Source: Roseibium aestuarii | Lineage (GTDB): Bacteria > Pseudomonadota > Alphaproteobacteria > Rhizobiales > Stappiaceae | Direction: 5' to 3' | Length of the DNA stretch: 64,000 nt | Assembly (NCBI RefSeq): GCF_008477545.1 | Contig: NZ_VORA01000004.1 | Location: 1-64,000 of the forward strand | Shown: piece after piece, positions 8,528 through 19,404 of the stretch | How the letters are laid out: every line of letters begins with the position of its first letter | Position numbering within the stretch: the first letter of the stretch is position 1 | Notes under the pieces: model-generated | The model's database searches: none | Told to the model about the DNA's origin: nothing | The model's input: the letters and a program-made list of their open reading frames with translations, nothing else | Program-made: the position numbers and the translations under genes

Positions 8528-9679
8528 TTGAAAGTCGAACTGCCGGTCAGTCGTGCCCTGCAGCACAAGTACGAAGCCCTCGTCTCCTCCGGAGAAATTT
8601 CCGAGGATCCGATCCAGCTGGATATTGTCCGTCGTCTGGATGTCCTGAACACCGAACTCTCCCAGCTCCGCCTCGCCACGAAGAAGAGCTCTCTCGGCTG
8701 GCTGTTCCGCAAGAACCGTCAGACCCCCGAGAAGGTGAAGGGCCTCTATGTCTGGGGCGGTGTCGGTCGCGGCAAGACCATGATCATGGACCTCTTCATG
8801 GAGGTCGCCGTCGTCCGCCGGAAGCGGCGTGCCCATTTTCACGAGTTCATGGCCGATGTGCACGAGCGCATCCATGCCTGGCGCCAGGCGCTGAAGCGCG
8901 GCGAGGTGAAGGGCGACGACCCGATCGCGCCGGTGGCGGCTCAGCTTGCCGAGGAAGCGCGCCTTCTCTGCTTCGATGAATTCTCCGTGACCGATATCGC
9001 CGACGCGATGATCCTGGGGCGCCTCTTCACCCAGCTGTTCCAGCTCGGGGTGGTTGTCGTGGCGACTTCGAACGTGGATCCGCAGGACCTCTATCGGGAC
9101 GGCCTGAACCGTCAGCTCTTCCTGCCTTTCATCAAGTTGCTGCAGCAGAATGTCGACGTGCTCATGCTTGACAGCCCGACGGACTATCGTCTGGAGAAGC
9201 TCGCTGGCGCGCCGATCTACGTGTCGCCGCTCGGGCCCCAGGCCAAGGACCGCATGGACGATCTCTGGGGCAAGTTCACCCATGGCATGCCCGCCCATGC
9301 GGAAGAGCTGGAAGCCAAGGGCCGGAAGATCCCGGTTTCGGCCGTTGCGGCCGGCGCGGCGCGGTTTTCCTTCGAGGAACTCTGTGCCCGGCCGCTGGGC
9401 GCGGCCGACTATCTGCGCATCTGTCACGCCTATGGCACGATCTTCCTGGAAGGTGTGCCGGTCATGTCAAAGGCCCGTCGCAACGAGGCCAAGCGCTTTA
9501 TCAATCTCATAGACGCCCTCTATGACAACGGCATCAAGCTCGTCATTTCTGCGGAGGCAGAACCGGACGGGCTCTATGTTGCAGAGGGCGGAACGGAGGC
9601 CTTCGAGTTCGACCGGACGGTCTCCAGACTGATCGAAATGCGGTCGGAAGCTTACCTGGCGGGTAATGTCAGGCAGTAG
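8528..9679 (+). CDS. zapE: Cell division protein ZapE (AFG1-like AAA ATPase)
   Basis: This AFG1/ZapE family P-loop ATPase is about 383 aa. Walker A is GGVGRGKTMIMD, followed by the family-typical HFHEFMADVHERIH; Walker B is LLCFDEFSVTDIADAMIL. The arginine-finger region LYRDGLNRQLFLPFI is also present. In E. coli ZapE associates with the Z-ring and affects FtsZ; mitochondrial AFG1 acts in inner-membrane protein quality control. Start: TTG at 8528 has GGAG nine bases upstream. An ATG 36 bases further upstream (8492) lacks a ribosome site. It is monocistronic, just before the mdh-suc cluster, as in many Rhizobiales. Confidence 0.9.
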   Translation: MKVELPVSRALQHKYEALVSSGEISEDPIQLDIVRRLDVLNTELSQLRLATKKSSLGWLFRKNRQTPEKVKGLYVWGGVGRGKTMIMDLFMEVAVVRRKRRAHFHEFMADVHERIHAWRQALKRGEVKGDDPIAPVAAQLAEEARLLCFDEFSVTDIADAMILGRLFTQLFQLGVVVVATSNVDPQDLYRDGLNRQLFLPFIKLLQQNVDVLMLDSPTDYRLEKLAGAPIYVSPLGPQAKDRMDDLWGKFTHGMPAHAEELEAKGRKIPVSAVAAGAARFSFEELCARPLGAADYLRICHAYGTIFLEGVPVMSKARRNEAKRFINLIDALYDNGIKLVISAEAEPDGLYVAEGGTEAFEFDRTVSRLIEMRSEAYLAGNVRQ

Positions 9680-9693
9680 ACGCTCAGGTTGCA

Positions 9694-9717
9694 TTCCCAT
9701 AACGTCAACTATGGGAA
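9694..9717. promoter_or_regulatory. Inverted repeat TTCCCATA-N8-TATGGGAA upstream of mdh
   Basis: Perfect 8-bp arms (9694-9701 and 9710-9717) with an 8-base centre lie 15 bases after the zapE stop and 144 bases before the mdh start. There is no following T-run. It could be an operator for the TCA cluster or a weak 3' structure of zapE. Confidence 0.45.
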
Positions 9718-9734
9718 ATGGAACAGAAGTCTAG

Positions 9735-10823
<1,089 letters not shown>

Positions 10824-10850
10824 TCGGCCTGCATCGGTAAAGTCTAAATC

Positions 10851-10876
10851 GACCGCCGCAACCCCTTGCGGCGGTC
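10851..10876 (+). other. Intercistronic hairpin between mdh and sucC
   Basis: GACCGCCGCAA (10851-10861) and TTGCGGCGGTC (10866-10876) form an 11-bp perfect stem with a CCCC loop. No T-run follows, so it is more likely an mRNA stabiliser or partial attenuator than a full terminator. It ends 21 bases before the sucC ATG. Confidence 0.6.
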
Positions 10877-10897
10877 CTCCGACAACGGGGGAAACAA

Positions 10898-12097
10898 ATG
10901 AACATTCATGAATATCAGGCCAAGGCGGTTCTGAAGGAATTCGGCGCACCGGTCGCAAGCGGTGTGGCGATCTTCTCCGCAGACGAGGCAGAAGCCGCAG
11001 CGAAGTCCCTTCCGGGTCCGCTCTGGGTCGTCAAGTCCCAGATCCACGCTGGTGGCCGCGGCAAGGGCAAGTTCAAGGAACTCGGCCCCGACGCCAAGGG
11101 CGGTGTCCGTCTGGCCTTCTCGCTCGAGGAAGTCACCAAGCACGCCAAGGAAATGCTCGGCAACACCCTGGTGACCGCTCAGACCGGCGACGCCGGCAAG
11201 GTCGTCAACCGCCTCTACATCGAGGACGGCGCCGACATCGAGCGTGAACTCTATCTCTCCATTCTCGTGGACCGTTCCGTTGGCCGTCCGGCCTTCGTGG
11301 TTTCCACCGAAGGCGGCATGGACATCGAAGCCGTCGCGCACGACACCCCGGAAAAGATCATCAATCTGGCGATCGACCCGGACACCGGCGTGACCGAAGC
11401 CGATGCCTCCAAGCTGTGCGATGCTCTGGAACTGACCGATGCCGCCCGTGAAGACGGCATGAAGCTGTTCCCGATCCTCTACAAGGCCTTCGTCGAGAAG
11501 GACATGGCGCTCCTGGAAGTGAACCCGCTGATCGTCATGAAGGACGGTCACCTGCGCGTTCTCGACGCCAAGGTCTCCTTCGACGGCAACGCCCTGTTCC
11601 GTCACCCGGAAATCGTCGAACTGCGCGACGTGACCGAGGAAGACGCCAAGGAAATCGAAGCGTCCAAGTATGATCTGGCCTATGTTGCCCTCGACGGCGA
11701 CATCGGCTGCATGGTGAACGGCGCCGGTCTGGCGATGGCCACCATGGACATCATCAAGCTCTACGGCGCAGAGCCGGCCAACTTCCTCGACGTTGGTGGT
11801 GGTGCCACCAAGGAGAAGGTGACGGCCGCGTTCAAGATCATCACCTCCGATCCGAACGTGAAGGGCATCCTGGTCAACATCTTCGGCGGCATCATGCGCT
11901 GCGACGTGATCGCCGAAGGCGTTCTCGCTGCGGTGAAGGAAGTCGGCCTGCAGGTTCCGCTCGTTGTTCGCCTCGAAGGCACCAACGTCGACCTCGGCAA
12001 GAAGATCATCAGCGAAAGCGGTCTGAACGTGATCGCCGCCGACGACCTCGACGACGCCGCCCAGAAGATCGTGAAAGCCGTGAAGGGGGGCGCATAA
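10898..12097 (+). CDS. sucC: Succinate--CoA ligase (ADP-forming) subunit beta
   Basis: This 399-aa beta subunit of succinyl-CoA synthetase catalyses succinyl-CoA to succinate with nucleotide phosphorylation. It has an ATP-grasp N-terminal domain ([35 protein letters not shown]), acidic metal ligands in LLEVNPLIV, and a C-terminal ligase domain with the power-helix loop [16 protein letters not shown]. Length is standard. It overlaps sucD by one base (TAATG), so the two subunits are translationally coupled. Confidence 0.98.
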   Translation: MNIHEYQAKAVLKEFGAPVASGVAIFSADEAEAAAKSLPGPLWVVKSQIHAGGRGKGKFKELGPDAKGGVRLAFSLEEVTKHAKEMLGNTLVTAQTGDAGKVVNRLYIEDGADIERELYLSILVDRSVGRPAFVVSTEGGMDIEAVAHDTPEKIINLAIDPDTGVTEADASKLCDALELTDAAREDGMKLFPILYKAFVEKDMALLEVNPLIVMKDGHLRVLDAKVSFDGNALFRHPEIVELRDVTEEDAKEIEASKYDLAYVALDGDIGCMVNGAGLAMATMDIIKLYGAEPANFLDVGGGATKEKVTAAFKIITSDPNVKGILVNIFGGIMRCDVIAEGVLAAVKEVGLQVPLVVRLEGTNVDLGKKIISESGLNVIAADDLDDAAQKIVKAVKGGA

Positions 12098-13005
12098 TGT
12101 CCATCCTCGTCAATAAAGACACGAAAATCATCGTTCAGGGCCTGACCGGCAAGACCGGCACGTTCCACACGGAACAGGCCCTGCAGTATTACGGCACCAA
12201 GATGGTGGCCGGCGTGCATCCGAAGAAGGGCGGCGAAAGCTGGACCTCCGGCGTGGATGCCTCGGCCTCGCTCCCGATCTTCACCTCCGTTGGTGAAGCC
12301 CGCGAAGCCACCGGCGCCGACGCTTCCGTGATCTACGTTCCGCCCGCAGGGGCCGGCGCTGCGATCATCGAAGCCATCGATGCGGAAGTTCCGTTCATCG
12401 TCTGCATCACCGAAGGCATTCCGGTTGCCGACATGGTCAAGGTCAAGGCGAAGCTTGAGAAGTCCAAGTCCCGCCTGCTCGGCCCGAACTGCCCCGGCAT
12501 CCTGACCCCTGAAGAGTGCAAGATCGGCATCATGCCGGGCTCCATCTTCAAGAAGGGCTCCGTCGGCGTGGTATCCCGCTCCGGCACCCTGACCTACGAA
12601 GCCGTGTTCCAGACCTCCAACGCTGGCCTCGGCCAGACGACGGCAGTCGGCATCGGCGGCGACCCGGTCAAGGGCACCGAGTTCATCGACGTCCTGGAAA
12701 TGTTCCTGGCCGATGATGAGACCAAGTCCATCATCATGATCGGCGAAATCGGCGGCTCTGCTGAAGAAGAAGCAGCACAGTTCCTGATCGACGAAGCCAA
12801 GAAGGGCCGCAAGAAGCCGATGGCCGGCTTCATCGCGGGCCGTACGGCTCCTCCGGGCCGCACCATGGGTCACGCAGGTGCCGTGATCTCCGGCGGCAAG
12901 GGTGGCGCGGAAGACAAGATTGCGGCCATGGAAGCGGCCGGCATTCGCGTCAGCCCGTCCCCGGCGAAGCTCGGCGAGACCCTGCTTGAGGTTCTCAAGG
13001 GTTAA
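12097..13005 (+). CDS. sucD: Succinate--CoA ligase subunit alpha
   Basis: This 302-aa alpha subunit of succinyl-CoA synthetase binds CoA in its N-terminal Rossmann domain ([12 protein letters not shown]). The phosphorylated catalytic His is in [16 protein letters not shown], and GPNCPGIL is the second typical motif. It forms the heterotetramer or heterodimer with SucC. The start overlaps the sucC stop. It is followed by a 209-base gap before sucA. Confidence 0.98.
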   Translation: MSILVNKDTKIIVQGLTGKTGTFHTEQALQYYGTKMVAGVHPKKGGESWTSGVDASASLPIFTSVGEAREATGADASVIYVPPAGAGAAIIEAIDAEVPFIVCITEGIPVADMVKVKAKLEKSKSRLLGPNCPGILTPEECKIGIMPGSIFKKGSVGVVSRSGTLTYEAVFQTSNAGLGQTTAVGIGGDPVKGTEFIDVLEMFLADDETKSIIMIGEIGGSAEEEAAQFLIDEAKKGRKKPMAGFIAGRTAPPGRTMGHAGAVISGGKGGAEDKIAAMEAAGIRVSPSPAKLGETLLEVLKG

Positions 13006-13214
13006 ACCCACTTAAATGTCAGGCGCACGCGACGTAAATTGTTTACGCTCCACGCGCCAAGATGGCACTCTTGGTCGAGACGCTTAACAGGCGCCTCGAC
13101 CTGCATTTCGGGGGGTCGGTTCCGATCGCCGGCCTCGAAGGACAAACCGAAAAGGGACCCTGGCCCTCCAGGCCCCTTCAGAACAAGGGCGGAGCACCCC
13201 TCCGCTGGATGGAC

Positions 13215-16199
13215 ATGGCACGGCAGGAAGCGAACAACGTATTCGCACTGACGTCGTTGCTTTACGGCGCCAACGCAGCCTATATCGAAGACCTCTACGC
13301 GCAGTTCAAGGAGAACCCGCCCTCGGTCGATGCCGAGTGGCAGGACTTCTTCAACGCCTTCCAAGACGCCAAGGAAGACGTCCTCAAGGAAGCGCGCGGG
13401 GCAACCTGGAAGCGCAAGGACTGGCCGCTCGCCGAAGGTGGCGATCTGGTCAATGCCTGTGACGGCAACTGGGCTCCGGTAGAAAAGAAGCTCGGCGACA
13501 AGCTCAAGACCAAGGCTGAAGCCAAGGGCGCTCCGATGACGGACGCTCAGGTGCATCAGGCCACCCGTGACAGCGTGCGCGCGCTGATGATGATCCGCGC
13601 CTATCGCATGCGCGGCCATCTGCACGCCGACCTCGATCCGCTGCGCCTGGCCACCCCCGGCGACCACGAGGAACTGCACCCCTCGTCCTACGGCTTCACC
13701 GATGCCGACTGGGACCGCAAGATCTTCATCGACCACGTGCTCGGGCTGGAATACGCCACCCTGCGCGAGATGATGGAAATCCTGAAGCGCACCTACTGCT
13801 CCACCCTGGGCGTCGAATTCATGCACATCTCCGATCCGGCCGCCAAGGCCTGGATCCAGGAGCGCATCGAAGGTCCGGACAAGCAGGTTGCCTTCACCAA
13901 GGAAGGCAAGAAGGCCATCCTGAACAAGCTGGTCGAGGCCGAAGGCTTCGAGAAGTTCCTCGATGTGAAATACACCGGCACCAAGCGCTTCGGCCTGGAC
14001 GGTGGCGAGGCGCTCATCCCGGCTCTCGAACAGATCATCAAGCGCGGCGGCCAGATGGGCCTGAAGGAAATCGTTCTCGGCATGGCCCACCGCGGCCGCC
14101 TGAACGTGCTCTCCCAGGTCATGGGCAAGCCGCACCGCGCCATCTTCCACGAGTTCAAGGGCGGCTCCTACGCCCCGGACGATGTGGAAGGCTCGGGCGA
14201 CGTGAAGTACCACCTCGGTGCGTCTTCCGACCGCTCCTTCGACGACAACAACGTCCACCTGTCGCTGACCGCCAACCCGTCCCACCTGGAAATCGTGAAC
14301 CCGGTGGTGCTCGGCAAGGCCCGCGCCAAGCAGGACCAGCTCGCAGCCGTCGACGGCAAGTGGCTGATGGACACGACCGAGACCGACCGCACCTCCGTGC
14401 TGCCGCTGCTCCTCCACGGCGACGCGGCCTTTGCCGGCCAGGGCGTGGTGGCGGAATGCTTCGGCCTGTCCGCCCTGCGCGGTCATCGCACCGGCGGTTC
14501 GATCCACGTTATCATCAACAACCAGATCGGCTTCACCACGAACCCGCGCTTCTCGCGTTCCTCGCCCTATCCGTCCGATATGGCGAAGGTCATCGAGGCG
14601 CCGATCTTCCACGTCAATGCCGACGATCCGGAAGCCGTGACCTTCGCGGCCAAGATCGCCATCGAGTACCGTCAGCTCTTCGGTCGCCCGGTGGTCATCG
14701 ACATGATCTGCTACCGCCGCTTCGGCCACAACGAAGGCGACGAGCCGGCGTTCACCCAGCCGATCATGTACCGCAAGATTCGCAAGCACCCGACCACCCT
14801 GCAGCTCTATTCCGAGCGCCTGGTGAAGGAAGGTGTCGTCAGCGCCGACGAGGTCGAGCAGATGAAGGCCGACTGGCGCGCTCATCTGGACGGCGAGTTC
14901 GAGGCCGGTCAGGCCTTCAAGCCGAACAAGGCCGACTGGCTGGACGGCAAGTGGTCGGGCCTCAAGCGGGCTGACGACGAGGAAGATCCCCGTCGTGGCA
15001 CCACCGGCGTTCCGACTGACGAGCTCAAGCACATCGGTCACAAGCTGACCCAGGTGCCGGAAGGCTTCAACGTTCACCGCACCATCGGCCGGTTCCTCAA
15101 GAACCGCGAAACGATGGTGGAAACCGGTGAAGGTCTGGATTGGGCCATGGCCGAGGCGCTCGCCTTCGGCAGCCTGCTGCAGGAAGGCTATGCGGTGCGT
15201 CTGTCCGGTCAGGACTGCGAACGCGGCACCTTCTCCCAGCGCCACACCGTGCTCTACGATCAGGAAGACGAGAAGCGGTTCATTCCGCTGAACAGCCTGA
15301 AGGAAGGCCAGGCCCGCTACGAGGTCATCAACTCGATGCTCTCCGAAGAAGCGGTGCTCGGCTTCGAATACGGCTATTCCCTGTCCGAACCCAACGCCCT
15401 GACCCTGTGGGAAGCCCAGTTCGGTGACTTCGCCAACGGCGCTCAGGTGGTGTTCGACCAGTTCATCTCGTCCGGTGAACGCAAGTGGCTGCGCATGTCC
15501 GGTCTCGTCTGCCTTCTGCCGCATGGCTATGAAGGTCAGGGTCCGGAACACTCCTCCGCCCGTCTGGAGCGCTATCTCCAGCTCTGCGCGGAAGACAACA
15601 TGCAGGTCGCCAACTGCACGACCCCGGCGAACTACTTCCACATCCTGCGCCGTCAGATCCACCGCGAGATCCGCAAGCCGCTGATCCTCATGACGCCGAA
15701 GTCCCTGCTGCGCCACAAGCGCGCCGTGTCCAAGCTCTCCGAGCTGGCCGAGCAGAGCACCTTCCACCGTCTGCTGTGGGACGACGCGGAAATGGGGACC
15801 TCGGAAACCAAGCTGGTGTCCGACGACAAGATCCGTCGCGTCGTGCTCTGCTCGGGCAAGGTCTACTACGATCTGCTCGACGAGCGTGAGAAGCGCGGCA
15901 TCGACGACGTCTACCTGATGCGTGTGGAACAGCTCTATCCGTTCCCGAAGAAGGCGCTCTCCCACGAGCTGAACCGCTTCCGCAACGCGGACGTGGTCTG
16001 GTGTCAGGAAGAGCCCAAGAACATGGGTTCGTGGTTCTTCGTGGAGCCCTACATCGAGTGGGTTCTCGAGCAGATCGATGCCAAGGTGAAGCGTCCGCGT
16101 TACGTCGGCCGTGCAGCCTCCGCATCCACTGCGACGGGCCTGATGTCGACCCACCTGGCCCAGCTCCAGGCGTTCCTCGACGACGCATTCGCGAAGTAA
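13215..16199 (+). CDS. sucA: 2-oxoglutarate dehydrogenase E1 component
   Basis: This thiamine-diphosphate-dependent E1 subunit of about 994 aa decarboxylates 2-oxoglutarate and reductively succinylates the E2 lipoyl group. The N-terminal segment is MARQEANNVFALTSLLYGANA; the centre has ThDP-domain motifs GMAHRGRLNVLSQVMGKP, HGDAAFAGQGVVAE and RRFGHNEGDEPAF; the C-terminal half is transketolase-like (HTVLYDQEDEKRFIPL). The start is ambiguous: the frame is open for 51 more codons upstream, but homologues as I know them begin at MARQEA. No strong ribosome site precedes it; an ATG two codons earlier (13209) is an alternative. Confidence 0.95.
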   Translation: MARQEANNVFALTSLLYGANAAYIEDLYAQFKENPPSVDAEWQDFFNAFQDAKEDVLKEARGATWKRKDWPLAEGGDLVNACDGNWAPVEKKLGDKLKTKAEAKGAPMTDAQVHQATRDSVRALMMIRAYRMRGHLHADLDPLRLATPGDHEELHPSSYGFTDADWDRKIFIDHVLGLEYATLREMMEILKRTYCSTLGVEFMHISDPAAKAWIQERIEGPDKQVAFTKEGKKAILNKLVEAEGFEKFLDVKYTGTKRFGLDGGEALIPALEQIIKRGGQMGLKEIVLGMAHRGRLNVLSQVMGKPHRAIFHEFKGGSYAPDDVEGSGDVKYHLGASSDRSFDDNNVHLSLTANPSHLEIVNPVVLGKARAKQDQLAAVDGKWLMDTTETDRTSVLPLLLHGDAAFAGQGVVAECFGLSALRGHRTGGSIHVIINNQIGFTTNPRFSRSSPYPSDMAKVIEAPIFHVNADDPEAVTFAAKIAIEYRQLFGRPVVIDMICYRRFGHNEGDEPAFTQPIMYRKIRKHPTTLQLYSERLVKEGVVSADEVEQMKADWRAHLDGEFEAGQAFKPNKADWLDGKWSGLKRADDEEDPRRGTTGVPTDELKHIGHKLTQVPEGFNVHRTIGRFLKNRETMVETGEGLDWAMAEALAFGSLLQEGYAVRLSGQDCERGTFSQRHTVLYDQEDEKRFIPLNSLKEGQARYEVINSMLSEEAVLGFEYGYSLSEPNALTLWEAQFGDFANGAQVVFDQFISSGERKWLRMSGLVCLLPHGYEGQGPEHSSARLERYLQLCAEDNMQVANCTTPANYFHILRRQIHREIRKPLILMTPKSLLRHKRAVSKLSELAEQSTFHRLLWDDAEMGTSETKLVSDDKIRRVVLCSGKVYYDLLDEREKRGIDDVYLMRVEQLYPFPKKALSHELNRFRNADVVWCQEEPKNMGSWFFVEPYIEWVLEQIDAKVKRPRYVGRAASASTATGLMSTHLAQLQAFLDDAFAK

Positions 16200-16213
16200 T
16201 CCGTCTTGAACGG

Positions 16214-16234
16214 CGGGGGGCGGCAAGCCCCCCG
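16214..16234 (+). other. Intercistronic hairpin between sucA and sucB
   Basis: CGGGGGG (16214-16220) pairs with CCCCCCG (16228-16234) around CGGCAAG. No U-tract follows directly; the ribosome site of sucB (AAGAGAAGG) lies about 25 bases downstream. It is similar in position to the hairpins after mdh and sucB. Confidence 0.5.
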
Positions 16235-16274
16235 ACCCCGAAATTGGCCAGGCAAATTTTAAGAGAAGGCGACC

Positions 16275-17780
16275 ATGGCAACCGAAATCCGCGTGCCCAC
16301 GCTGGGCGAATCCGTGACCGAAGCGACCATCGCTCAGTGGTTCAAGAAGCCCGGCGACGCCATCCAGGCGGACGAGCCGATCGTCGAACTGGAAACCGAC
16401 AAGGTGACCGTTGAAGTGCCGGCTCCGGCATCCGGCACCCTGGAAAGCATCATCGTCAACGTCGGCGACACCGTCGAAGTCGGCGCGCTCCTTGGCCTGA
16501 TCGCCAATGGCGCTGCTACCGCTGCCTCCGCGCCGGCACCCAAGGCTGCTGCTGCACCGGCCCCGGCCGCTGCCTCCGCGGCCCTGGTTGACGTGGTGAC
16601 CCCGTCCGCAGGCGAAAGCGTGACCGAAGCCGAAGTCGGCGCATGGAGCGTCAAGGTCGGTGATGTGGTCAAGGCCGACGACACCCTCGTCGAGCTGGAA
16701 ACCGACAAGGCCGCTCAGGAAGTTCCGGCTCCGATCGCCGGCACCGTGGTCAAGATCGCTGCCCAGACCGGCGACACCGTCCAGCCGGGCGTTCTGCTCT
16801 GCCAGATCGATCCGTCCGGTTCTGCCGTGGTCGCCCCGGCAGCTGCTGCCTCCGCACCGGCTCCGGCCGCAGCTCCGGCTGCCGGCTCGTCCATGTCCCC
16901 GGCACCGTCTGCCGCCAAGATGATGGCCGAGAAGAACATCTCTGCCGATCAGGTTGCCGGCTCCGGCAAGCGTGGCCAGATCCTCAAGGGTGACGTGATC
17001 GCCGCCGCCGCTGCCGGCATCAGCGCCGCTCCGGCTGCTGCTGCTCCCGCTCCGCGTGGTCCGGTGAATGCCGCCGACGAAAGCCGCGAAGAGCGCGTCC
17101 GCATGACCAAGCTGCGCCAGACCATCGCGCGCCGCCTGAAGGACGCCCAGAACACCGCCGCCATGCTGACCACCTACAACGAGGTGGACATGGGCCCGGT
17201 CATGGAACTGCGCAAGCAGTACAAGGACCTGTTCGAGAAGAAGCACGGCGTGAAGCTCGGCTTCATGGGCTTCTTCACCAAGGCCGTCTGCCACGCCCTG
17301 AAGGAAATCCCGGCGATCAACGCCGAGATCGACGGCACGGACGTGATCTACAAGAACTTCTGCCACATCGGCGTGGCCGTTGGCACCGACAAGGGCCTGG
17401 TGGTTCCGATCGTTCGCGATGCCGACCAGATGTCCATTGCCGAGATCGAGCAGGAAATCGGCAACCTGGGCAAGAAGGCCCGTGACGGCAAGCTCAGCAT
17501 GGCCGACATGTCCGGCGGCACCTTCACCATCTCCAACGGTGGTGTCTATGGCTCGCTGATGTCCTCGCCGATCCTGAACGCTCCGCAGTCCGGCATCCTG
17601 GGCATGCACAAGATCCAGGAACGTCCGATGGCCGTGAACGGTCAGGTCGTCATCCGCCCGATGATGTACCTCGCCCTGTCCTACGACCACCGCATCGTCG
17701 ACGGCAAGGAAGCCGTGACCTTCCTGGTCCGCGTCAAGGAAAGCCTGGAAGATCCGCAGCGTCTGGTGCTGGATCTCTGA
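16275..17780 (+). CDS. sucB: 2-oxoglutarate dehydrogenase E2 (dihydrolipoyl succinyltransferase) with two lipoyl domains
   Basis: This 501-aa succinyltransferase core of the complex has two tandem lipoyl domains: residues 1-76 (lipoyl Lys in [11 protein letters not shown]) and about 98-175 ([11 protein letters not shown]). They are separated by Ala/Pro linkers. A peripheral-subunit-binding domain follows (about 200-240, [14 protein letters not shown] ... [11 protein letters not shown]), then the catalytic domain (about 270-501) ending with [33 protein letters not shown], which carries the His-Asp catalytic pair. Most bacterial E2o proteins carry one lipoyl domain, so the tandem form is notable, though known from some alphaproteobacteria. 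Confidence 0.96.
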   Translation: MATEIRVPTLGESVTEATIAQWFKKPGDAIQADEPIVELETDKVTVEVPAPASGTLESIIVNVGDTVEVGALLGLIANGAATAASAPAPKAAAAPAPAAASAALVDVVTPSAGESVTEAEVGAWSVKVGDVVKADDTLVELETDKAAQEVPAPIAGTVVKIAAQTGDTVQPGVLLCQIDPSGSAVVAPAAAASAPAPAAAPAAGSSMSPAPSAAKMMAEKNISADQVAGSGKRGQILKGDVIAAAAAGISAAPAAAAPAPRGPVNAADESREERVRMTKLRQTIARRLKDAQNTAAMLTTYNEVDMGPVMELRKQYKDLFEKKHGVKLGFMGFFTKAVCHALKEIPAINAEIDGTDVIYKNFCHIGVAVGTDKGLVVPIVRDADQMSIAEIEQEIGNLGKKARDGKLSMADMSGGTFTISNGGVYGSLMSSPILNAPQSGILGMHKIQERPMAVNGQVVIRPMMYLALSYDHRIVDGKEAVTFLVRVKESLEDPQRLVLDL

Positions 17781-17797
17781 GGGTCTGACAACCGATC

Positions 17798-17824
17798 GGG
17801 GAAGCGGAGCCACTCCGCTTCCCC
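17798..17824 (+). other. Intercistronic hairpin between sucB and lpd
   Basis: GGGGAAGCGGAG (17798-17809) and CTCCGCTTCCCC (17813-17824) form a perfect 12-bp stem with a three-base loop. Only GCTTTCG follows, so intrinsic termination would be weak. It may stabilise upstream mRNA or reduce read-through into lpd. Confidence 0.6.
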
Positions 17825-17913
17825 GCTTTCGTTAAATGTTCCGGCGGAAACGAGTTCCGCACCCCCGGCCCGACCCTGCGGGCCGAAACTGTAAAAAGGC
17901 AAAGGCGACCGAA

Positions 17914-19317
17914 ATGTCCCAATATGATCTTGTCGTCATCGGATCCGGCCCCGGCGGCTATGTTTGCGCCATCAAGGCAGCTCAGCTCGGCCTGAAGACC
18001 GCCATCGTCGAGAAGCGCAAGACCCATGGCGGCACCTGCCTCAACGTGGGCTGCATTCCGTCCAAGGCCCTGCTGCACGCCTCCGAGATGTTCGCCGAAG
18101 CCGGCCATGGTTTCGAGAAGCTGGGCATCAAGGTGTCCAAGCCGAAGCTCGACCTCGAAGCGATGATGAAGCACAAGGAAGACGTGATCGACGCCAATGT
18201 CGGCGGCGTGGCCTTCCTGCTGAAGAAGAACAAGATCGAAGCCCATCACGGCACCGGCAAGATCCTGGCCGCCGGCAAGGTGGAAGTCACCGCCGAAGAC
18301 GGCTCCGTCACCGTGCTGGACACGAAGAACATCGTGATCGCCACCGGTTCCGACGTGATGCCGCTGCCGGGCGTCGAGATCGACGAGAAGCATGTGGTCT
18401 CCTCCACCGGTGCGCTTGAGCTGGACAAGGTTCCGGGCAAGCTGGTCGTTGTCGGCGGCGGCGTGATCGGCCTGGAGCTGGGCTCCGTCTGGGGCCGTCT
18501 GGGCGCGGAAGTCACCGTGGTGGAGTTCATGGACAAGATCCTTGGCCCCATGGACGGAGACGTCTCCAAGCAGTTCCAGCGCATGCTCAAGAAGCAGGGC
18601 ATGGACTTCAAGCTCTCCTCCAAGGTCACCGGCGTTGAGAAGAAGGGCAAGCATCTGGAAGTCACCGTGGAACCGGCCAAGGGCGGTGAAGCGGAAGTTC
18701 TCGAAGCCGATGTGGTGCTCGTCGCCATCGGCCGCCGACCCTACACCGCCGGCCTCGGGCTGGACGCGGTGGGCGTGGCCCTCGACGAGCGCGGCCGGGT
18801 TAAGACCGACGGACACTACAAGACCACCGTCGACGGCATCTATGCCATCGGTGATGTGATCGTCGGCCCGATGCTCGCTCACAAGGCGGAAGACGAAGGC
18901 GTGGCCGTGGCCGAAATGCTGGCCGGCCAGAAGCCCCACGTGAACTACGACGTCATTCCGGGCGTGGTCTACACCCAGCCGGAAGTTGCCTCCGTCGGCA
19001 AGACTGAGGAAGAGCTGAAGGCAGCTGGCGTGACCTACAAGGCCGGCAAGTTCGCCTTCGCCGCCAATGGCCGCGCCCGCGCCATGAACTTCACCGACGG
19101 CTTCGTCAAGGTTCTGGCCGATGCGGAGACCGACAAGGTTCTCGGCGTTCACATCGTCGGCTTCGGCGCCGGCGAAATGATCCACGAAGCGGCCGTCCTG
19201 ATGGAATTCGGCGGCTCTTCCGAAGATCTCGGCCGCACCTGCCACGCGCACCCGACCATGTCGGAAGCCGTCAAGGAAGCCGCCATGGCAACCTTCGGCA
19301 AGCCGATCCACTCCTGA
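17914..19317 (+). CDS. lpdA: Dihydrolipoyl dehydrogenase (E3)
   Basis: This 467-aa FAD-dependent E3 re-oxidises the dihydrolipoyl groups of 2-oxoacid dehydrogenases using NAD. It has an N-terminal FAD motif ([20 protein letters not shown]), redox disulfide in [17 protein letters not shown], an NAD motif ([20 protein letters not shown]), a second FAD contact ([20 protein letters not shown]) and catalytic His-Glu at [14 protein letters not shown]. The start ATG (MSQYDL) gives the standard length. Last gene of the cluster, it is probably the E3 for 2-oxoglutarate dehydrogenase and perhaps others. Confidence 0.97.
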   Translation: MSQYDLVVIGSGPGGYVCAIKAAQLGLKTAIVEKRKTHGGTCLNVGCIPSKALLHASEMFAEAGHGFEKLGIKVSKPKLDLEAMMKHKEDVIDANVGGVAFLLKKNKIEAHHGTGKILAAGKVEVTAEDGSVTVLDTKNIVIATGSDVMPLPGVEIDEKHVVSSTGALELDKVPGKLVVVGGGVIGLELGSVWGRLGAEVTVVEFMDKILGPMDGDVSKQFQRMLKKQGMDFKLSSKVTGVEKKGKHLEVTVEPAKGGEAEVLEADVVLVAIGRRPYTAGLGLDAVGVALDERGRVKTDGHYKTTVDGIYAIGDVIVGPMLAHKAEDEGVAVAEMLAGQKPHVNYDVIPGVVYTQPEVASVGKTEEELKAAGVTYKAGKFAFAANGRARAMNFTDGFVKVLADAETDKVLGVHIVGFGAGEMIHEAAVLMEFGGSSEDLGRTCHAHPTMSEAVKEAAMATFGKPIHS

Positions 19318-19344
19318 TCGGATCCCGGATACGGAACAGGAAAG

Positions 19345-19372
19345 GCCGGAGCAGCAATGCTCCGGCTTTTTT
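19345..19372 (+). terminator. Rho-independent terminator after lpdA
   Basis: GCCGGAGCA (19345-19353), loop GCAA, TGCTCCGGC (19358-19366), then six T. This is the only hairpin in the mdh-suc-lpd block with a true T-run, so it marks the end of the operon. Confidence 0.9.
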
Positions 19373-19404
19373 GTATTCGCAGGGCAGGAACAACTGTCTC
19401 TGTC

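Noticed and set aside
13002..17813. 1603-codon open frame on the minus strand across sucA-sucB
   Set aside because: It is antisense to strongly conserved sucA and sucB. GC-rich codon use with G/C third bases removes stops on the opposite strand, so long antisense frames are expected; the product has no recognisable motif.
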